64,000 nucleotides of DNA. It comes from Mycobacterium noviomagense. Its GTDB lineage: Bacteria; Actinomycetota; Actinomycetes; Mycobacteriales; Mycobacteriaceae. Below are positions 59,859-64,000 of this stretch, piece by piece. Position 1 is the stretch's first letter, and every line of letters begins with the position of its first letter. Position numbers and translations under genes: made by a program. The DNA lies in contig NZ_AP022583.1 in the NCBI RefSeq assembly GCF_010731635.1, positions 4,526,001 to 4,590,000 of the forward strand, written 5' to 3'. Below the pieces are notes generated by a model that saw nothing but the letters and a program-made list of their open reading frames with translations, ran no database searches and was not told the origin of the DNA.

Positions 59859-61142
59859 ATGGCTGATGCTGGTCCACTTCCTTCGCTGTCGAACCTTATG
59901 TCTTGGGGCACAGCGCATTTGACCGAAGGTGCGGAATACTGGGAGCGCTTCGCCGACCGCTTGGAATTCGGGTTTGCCGAGGTGCACAACGTGATCCGGA
60001 GCAGCGCTTGGCAGGGACTGGCATTTGACGCAGCTGAAAGCCGGGCTGCTTCCGACAAGGAAAAAGCGACCAGCGTGGGCGAGCGATTGCGCGAGGCCGC
60101 AAAAGTCAGCCGCCGCGGAGCTTCCGACCTATCAGCAGCACAAAGTCAGCTGCGTTCTGCGGTGGAGGATGCGTGGGACGCGGGGTTCAATGTCCACGAC
60201 GACTACATGGTCAAATACGCGGGGACCATCAAGACTGTCGAAGAACAGGCAGTCCGGCAGGCGCAGGCCGAGGGGTTCGCGGGGAATATCCGCCAGAGCG
60301 CGGCGCAATTGGTCGGACTAGATCAGCGGGTCGGGTCGGAAATCACCGCCGCCCTCGGTAATATTGCTGGCTTCACTTTCGACGAGCACGAGCCCGACGA
60401 GCCGGGCACCGATGAGAAGTCGAGGCACAAAGGCGCAGTCCACGCGGTGGACAACAAAACCAAGAAACGTGATTCGTCAGAAGACGAAAACTCCAAGCAC
60501 GGCGGCAGCAAGTCGTTTGGCAAGGGCAGTACCACCCATATAGAGCCGCACGGCGACACCGAAAAGCGATGGGGTCACTCGACAGACCCGCACGAGGCAT
60601 GGCCCAACGTTCCGCACAAGACAGGAACTTTCGACGGTGACCACGGAAGTTGGGAATGGCACGGCCCGGGCAGGCAGGGCGGGGCCTATGGGAGCCAGCA
60701 CACCGACGGCATCACGGGCAAAGCCGGCGTTGACGCATGGGGGGCCAAGGGCGAGGCGCACTGGTCGCGGGATATTTTCGGACACCCGCTCACGACATCT
60801 GCAAACGGCGAGGCCGGCGCGCATGGCAACGCGGACGCAACTATCACTGATCACGGGGTATCACTGGGCGCAGACGGGTTTCTCGGAGCAGAGCTCGGAG
60901 GCAAAGCCAACTACAACCTTGGACCTATGGATCTGAGTCTGGGCGGCGCAGCACAGTTCGGCGTCGGTGGAGGAGCACACCTCGACGTCGGCATGGAGGA
61001 CGGAAAGTTTGTTCTCGGCGGCACGCTGGGACTTGCTTGGGGGCCCGGCGGAAAAATCTCTCCGCACATCGCCATCGACCCAAACGCGGTAGTCGGTGGT
61101 CTGACGAAGGCCGGCCAGTGGCTGAGCGATTTGTTCAATTAA
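59859..61142 (+). CDS. WXG-type putative secreted effector with glycine-rich C-terminal domain
   Basis: 427 residues in three parts. Residues 1-170 are helical, contain SSAWQGLAFDAAESRAASDK with a WxG turn, and resemble the N-terminal domains of LXG/WXG100-linked toxins. Residues about 170-280 form a hydrophilic linker rich in Lys, Asp, Glu, His and Ser. Residues about 280-427 are glycine-rich and repetitive (AGAHGNADATITDHGVSLGA, GAELGGKANYNLGPMDLSLG, GGGAHLDVGMEDGKFVLGG), like C-terminal domains of actinobacterial polymorphic-toxin-type proteins. No signal peptide or lipobox. GC content of the linker is below that of neighbouring genes. Enzymatic activity cannot be inferred; a membrane-active or structural role is possible. 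Confidence 0.75.
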   Translation: MADAGPLPSLSNLMSWGTAHLTEGAEYWERFADRLEFGFAEVHNVIRSSAWQGLAFDAAESRAASDKEKATSVGERLREAAKVSRRGASDLSAAQSQLRSAVEDAWDAGFNVHDDYMVKYAGTIKTVEEQAVRQAQAEGFAGNIRQSAAQLVGLDQRVGSEITAALGNIAGFTFDEHEPDEPGTDEKSRHKGAVHAVDNKTKKRDSSEDENSKHGGSKSFGKGSTTHIEPHGDTEKRWGHSTDPHEAWPNVPHKTGTFDGDHGSWEWHGPGRQGGAYGSQHTDGITGKAGVDAWGAKGEAHWSRDIFGHPLTTSANGEAGAHGNADATITDHGVSLGADGFLGAELGGKANYNLGPMDLSLGGAAQFGVGGGAHLDVGMEDGKFVLGGTLGLAWGPGGKISPHIAIDPNAVVGGLTKAGQWLSDLFN

Positions 61143-61230
61143 GCACCCGCCGTGGACGTGACGGCGCATCTGACGTAGAAGGCGTGCGCATCTTGACCCA
61201 TGGCCCGCTGTGGGAGCCAGCGAGTAGACG

Positions 61231-61719
61231 ATGAGTCGCGAACTTCCGTTTCGGATATCGTTCGATCTTCCCGATGGTTGGACCCTGGTGCCACCGGACT
61301 CTTGCGGCCAACCCGACGCCGCATATGTTGCAGTGCGCACGCAAAATCTCTCTGAACCGGTAGCCACTAATTTGGTCATCAGCGGCTTCGCAAACTACGG
61401 CCAGCCGGTCGACGTCGCCGCGCTGGCGGCATCATATCTGGGCAGTTTGCAATCCCGCTACGCGGTCAGCGTGCTGAAACACGATGTCGTGGCTAGCGAA
61501 TCCGCGTCGCAGGCTGCTCAACTGTTGCAGATCGAATACCCCGCTGGCGAAGCCGCCATGACACTCAAGCAGATTCAGATCATCAACGCGTTTCCCAGCA
61601 CCGAGGATCCAAGCGACGTCGCCGTGTTGCAGTTGCTGTTGACTTGCCCGGCCGATGTCTTCGACCAAGCTGGCCCTGAATTCAGCGAGTTCGTATCGAC
61701 CGTCTCACCGGTACAGTGA
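61231..61719 (+). CDS. Hypothetical protein, possibly LpqN/DcrB-like fold
   Basis: 162-residue protein without signal peptide. FRISFDLPDGWTLVPPD at the N-terminus, AASYLGSLQSRYAVSVLKHD in the middle and VAVLQLLLTCPADVFDQAGP near the end give an alternating beta/alpha pattern like small LpqN- or DcrB/PsbP-type domains. I do not recognise a family with certainty. In effector operons a protein in this position could be a chaperone or an immunity protein. It follows the WXG-type gene by 88 bp and its stop overlaps the frame of the next gene (GTGA). Confidence 0.7.
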   Translation: MSRELPFRISFDLPDGWTLVPPDSCGQPDAAYVAVRTQNLSEPVATNLVISGFANYGQPVDVAALAASYLGSLQSRYAVSVLKHDVVASESASQAAQLLQIEYPAGEAAMTLKQIQIINAFPSTEDPSDVAVLQLLLTCPADVFDQAGPEFSEFVSTVSPVQ

Positions 61720-61757
61720 GCCGTCAGGCAAGCCTGAACAACATGGAAGGGACGATA

Positions 61758-62159
61758 GTGCTGCCACCGAAGCGCGTCACCGCTCTCCTGATTGTCCTGG
61801 GCCCGGCGACACTGGCGATAAGTTCGTGTCACGTCTCCGTTGGTACTGGCACCACTACCCCAGCGCATTCCAGCACCACCGCGTCCGCACCAGCGCAGCC
61901 GGCAGTTCCGAAGGGAGACCTAGAGCAGATCACTGCCCAGCAGATTCGCGAACAGTCAGGCGGTGGACCCGTTGTGATCAACTGCCCCGGCGACCTGCCT
62001 ATAAAGCTTGGCGCCACAGAACAATGCGTCCTGGCTCAGGACGGCAAACATTTCCACCTCACGATTAGGATCACCAAAGCAACCTCGCCCGACAATGCCA
62101 GCTGGGACTGGCAAGTGGGCGACGAAATCCCGACCACCGGTGACCATGCCAGCAGTTAA
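61758..62159 (+). CDS. DUF4333-like lipoprotein
   Basis: 133-residue lipoprotein. The N-terminus PPKRVTALLIVLGPATLAIS ends in the lipobox AISSC (Cys about residue 24), followed by a Thr/Ser/Ala linker. A domain with INCPGDLPIKLGATEQCVLA and two cysteines fits the DUF4333 pattern. GTG 61758 has GGAAGGGA 5-6 nt upstream and gives a standard signal peptide; GTG 61716, overlapping the previous stop, would add 14 residues. It would be anchored outside the membrane. Last gene of the inserted + strand set. Confidence 0.75.
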   Translation: MLPPKRVTALLIVLGPATLAISSCHVSVGTGTTTPAHSSTTASAPAQPAVPKGDLEQITAQQIREQSGGGPVVINCPGDLPIKLGATEQCVLAQDGKHFHLTIRITKATSPDNASWDWQVGDEIPTTGDHASS

Positions 62160-62198
62160 CTCGTTGCAGCATAACGGCGCGTCGCTCGCGCGGCTTCA

Positions 62199-62714
62199 TT
62201 AGTGCGCACCGGTAATCCGGAGAACTAACAGCACCAGTCCGTAGATCGCGAAAAATGCGGAAGTCGCCACCACCATGGCCAGCGGAATCTTGAACGACAG
62301 CGGCTGGCGTTCTTTCAGTCCTAACTGTCGGGCTACCATCCGAATTAAGTCCCTGCCCTCTCTGGCATTGAATCGATAGTCCACCACCGGTTCGATGCGG
62401 CCGCGGTCCGACAGCGCCCAAATCTTCTGGCGTGAGAACGAGAAAACCCGGCCCCCCTGCACTTGAACCGAGGCGCCAATCGCGGGAACTCCCGCCCGCC
62501 ACGTCACGTCAACCTGGCGGTCAGTGATCGTAAAATAGGACTTACGCTCGACCACTCGCCACCGGAAGCTCTTGCGCAAACCGGCCCGGTTGTATAAGCC
62601 CCACCATTGAGCGTTGGCGATGTCAAGTTTTACGTCGAAGCCCTTCTTGGTGTCGTCGACGATGTATGGCGTACCTTGGGCCGCCGCCGCGACGGCATCC
62701 CGAAATTCACTCAT
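62199..62714 (-). CDS. Hypothetical membrane-anchored protein
   Basis: 171-residue protein on the opposite strand, convergent with the lipoprotein gene. It begins MSEFRDAVAAAAQGTPYIVD. Residues about 1-135 look soluble and beta-rich (SFRWRVVERKSYFTITDRQV, KIWALSDRGRIEPVVDYRF), and one transmembrane helix lies near the C-terminus (SFKIPLAMVVATSAFFAIYG). I do not recognise the family. The soluble part would face the cytoplasm if the helix is a C-terminal anchor. It ends 39 bp from the lipoprotein stop. The 264 bp between it and pbpB hold nothing recognisable. Confidence 0.65.
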   Translation of the reverse strand: MSEFRDAVAAAAQGTPYIVDDTKKGFDVKLDIANAQWWGLYNRAGLRKSFRWRVVERKSYFTITDRQVDVTWRAGVPAIGASVQVQGGRVFSFSRQKIWALSDRGRIEPVVDYRFNAREGRDLIRMVARQLGLKERQPLSFKIPLAMVVATSAFFAIYGLVLLVLRITGAH

Positions 62715-62978
62715 CTCGTGTGCCGTTCACCTGTCGTTCCGCCGCTGATGATTTGGCCGATTCATCGATATCCCGCGTTCCCATGTGATCATCCTTCCTC
62801 GCGACTCCAAACGATCAGCTGTGCGCAATCGATGCTGCTGTCACCGCGACATATGAGCCAGCATGTGGCGTTACCACGCAGCGGCTTGTCTAGCCACAGC
62901 CGTGTTGTCGGCAACATACCGCAAATGATTGCTGGTCTGCCGACCATGGTCGTCTCGTTGGGCCAGCGCAGTTCGCCG

Positions 62979-64000
62979 CTAGGTGGCTTGCAGCGTCAGC
63001 CGCGGGCCGGGGTCGGGCGACAGCGGGACATTTTCGCGCTGCAGCAACCAGGCCGCGATGTTGTGGAACAGCGGAGCGGCGGTGTGTCCAGGAGCACCGT
63101 CTGAGGAACGCTGCGGGTTGTCCATCATGATCCCGACCACGTAGCGGGGATTGTCGGTGGTGGCCATCCCCGCGAAGGTGATCCAGTAGACGTCGTCGAA
63201 GTAGCAGCCGCACGCGGGGTTGATCTGTTGCGCAGTGCCGGTTTTGCCGGAGATCTGGTAGCCCTCGACCGCGGCCGCCGGCCCAGTGCCCTGCTGATAG
63301 CCCATCGGGTCGCGCTGCACGACGGCGCGCAGCATGTTGCGCACCGTCTGCGCGGTTTGTGCCGACACCACCCGAACACCTTCGGGCCGCGCTTCTTCGG
63401 TGCGGGTGCCGTCCGGTGCGACGGTCGCCTTGATGATGCGCGGCGGTACCCGCAGCCCGTCGTTGGCGATGGTCTGGTACATGCCGGTCATTTGCAGCAA
63501 GGTCATCGAAAGGCCTTGGCCGATAGGTAGATTGGAGAATGTGCTGCCCGACCACTGGTCGATCGGCGGCACCAGGCCCGCGCTTTCGCCGGGCAGCCCC
63601 ACATTGGTGCGCTGGCCCAGCCCGAATTTCTTGAGCATGTCGAACCAGCGTTCCGGACCGACCCGCTGTGCCAGCATCAGCGTGCCCACGTTGGACGACT
63701 TCCCGAACACACCCGTTGTGGTGTAAGGCATTACGCCGTGGTTCCAGGCGTCGTGCACAGTGACACCACCCATGTGGATCGAGCCAGGTACCGACAGCAC
63801 CTCGTCCGGGTTCGTTAGCCCGTATTCGATCACCGACGAGGCGGTGATGATCTTGTTGACCGAGCCAGGCTCATACGGGGATGACACGGCGAGGTTGCCC
63901 AGCTGCCGATCACCCTGACGCCCGATGTCTTGCGACGGGTCGAAGGTGTTGTCGTTGGCCATGGCCAGCACCTCGCCGGTCTTGGCGTCGAGTACAACCG
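62979..64000 (-). CDS. pbpB: Penicillin-binding protein PbpB (PBP3/FtsI), C-terminal part
   Basis: Septal class B transpeptidase that cross-links the glycan made by FtsW. Only the C-terminal 340 or so residues are in the window; the gene continues past the right edge. All three transpeptidase motifs are visible: SVNK (SxxK, in SPYEPGSVNKII), SSN (in GKSSNVGTLMLA) and KTG (in QISGKTGTAQQ). The frame is open upstream to the edge with VVLDAKTGEVLAMAND, typical of the family. The C-terminus carries FDDVYWITFAGMATTD and ends LTLQAT. It is separated from murE by the inserted gene set. Confidence 0.96.
   Translation of the reverse strand, partial: VVLDAKTGEVLAMANDNTFDPSQDIGRQGDRQLGNLAVSSPYEPGSVNKIITASSVIEYGLTNPDEVLSVPGSIHMGGVTVHDAWNHGVMPYTTTGVFGKSSNVGTLMLAQRVGPERWFDMLKKFGLGQRTNVGLPGESAGLVPPIDQWSGSTFSNLPIGQGLSMTLLQMTGMYQTIANDGLRVPPRIIKATVAPDGTRTEEARPEGVRVVSAQTAQTVRNMLRAVVQRDPMGYQQGTGPAAAVEGYQISGKTGTAQQINPACGCYFDDVYWITFAGMATTDNPRYVVGIMMDNPQRSSDGAPGHTAAPLFHNIAAWLLQRENVPLSPDPGPRLTLQAT

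Noticed and set aside
62715..62978. Possible gene between the membrane protein and pbpB
   Set aside because: Frames here are short and lack recognisable composition or a ribosome binding site.

Overview
The window is a high-GC actinobacterial chromosome segment. Almost every gene matches, in order and strand, the Mycobacterium tuberculosis stretch from helY (Rv2092c) to pbpB (Rv2163c) as I recall it: PafA/Dop/Pup/Prc/Mpa, mycothiol ligase MshC, LppK, LppL, Wag31 and the mur/fts cluster. The organism is therefore a Mycobacterium (or a very close relative), but not M. tuberculosis: the PE, PPE and PE_PGRS genes found in this stretch of M. tuberculosis are absent and other genes sit in those positions. 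Species is not assigned.

Left part (1-18.9 kb) is protein export and protein turnover. HelY helicase (3' end cut by the window edge) is followed by TatC and TatA, then the WYL regulators PafC and PafB and the Pup ligase PafA. A block of unrelated genes interrupts the locus (cyclic-nucleotide phosphodiesterase CpdA, stealth-family sugar-phosphate transferase CpsY, a NADAR protein). The proteasome core (PrcA, PrcB), Pup and Dop follow, then an unrecognised 216-residue protein and the proteasomal ATPase Mpa. Next come the secreted MTB12-like antigen, LppK and a DUF503 protein.

Middle part (18.9-43 kb) is mixed metabolism: TrmI, a broken serine protease, a RecB-like nuclease domain protein, HisG/HisE with a sugar porter and MetH in one apparent operon, a PAC2 protein, a short-chain dehydrogenase, MshC, CysQ, a conserved uncharacterised actinobacterial set (SCO1664-like, DUF3090, histidine phosphatase) with UppP, LppL, PyrD, a PEBP protein, an M20 peptidase, tRNA-Leu(GAG), a second dehydrogenase lacking its catalytic lysine, and a phosphoribosyltransferase.

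Right part (43-64 kb) is the cell division and wall cluster, read leftwards: (pbpB)-murE-murF-mraY-murD-ftsW-murG-murC-ftsQ-ftsZ-pgeF-yggS-sepF-yggT-wag31. Most neighbouring starts and stops overlap by 4 nt, so translation is probably coupled. Between murE and pbpB lies a lower-GC insert on the opposite strand: an EspC-like protein with a YxxxE signal, a 427-residue WXG-type protein with a glycine-rich C-terminal domain, a small soluble protein, a lipoprotein, and a convergent membrane protein. I read it as a candidate type VII secretion effector module, and it is the best candidate for something undescribed here.

Two kinds of structure run across the window. Three families of short dispersed repeats lie between genes, one of which supplies a ribosome binding site. 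Seven genes carry a TANNNT box 6-7 nt before the start codon, the arrangement of leaderless mycobacterial mRNAs.
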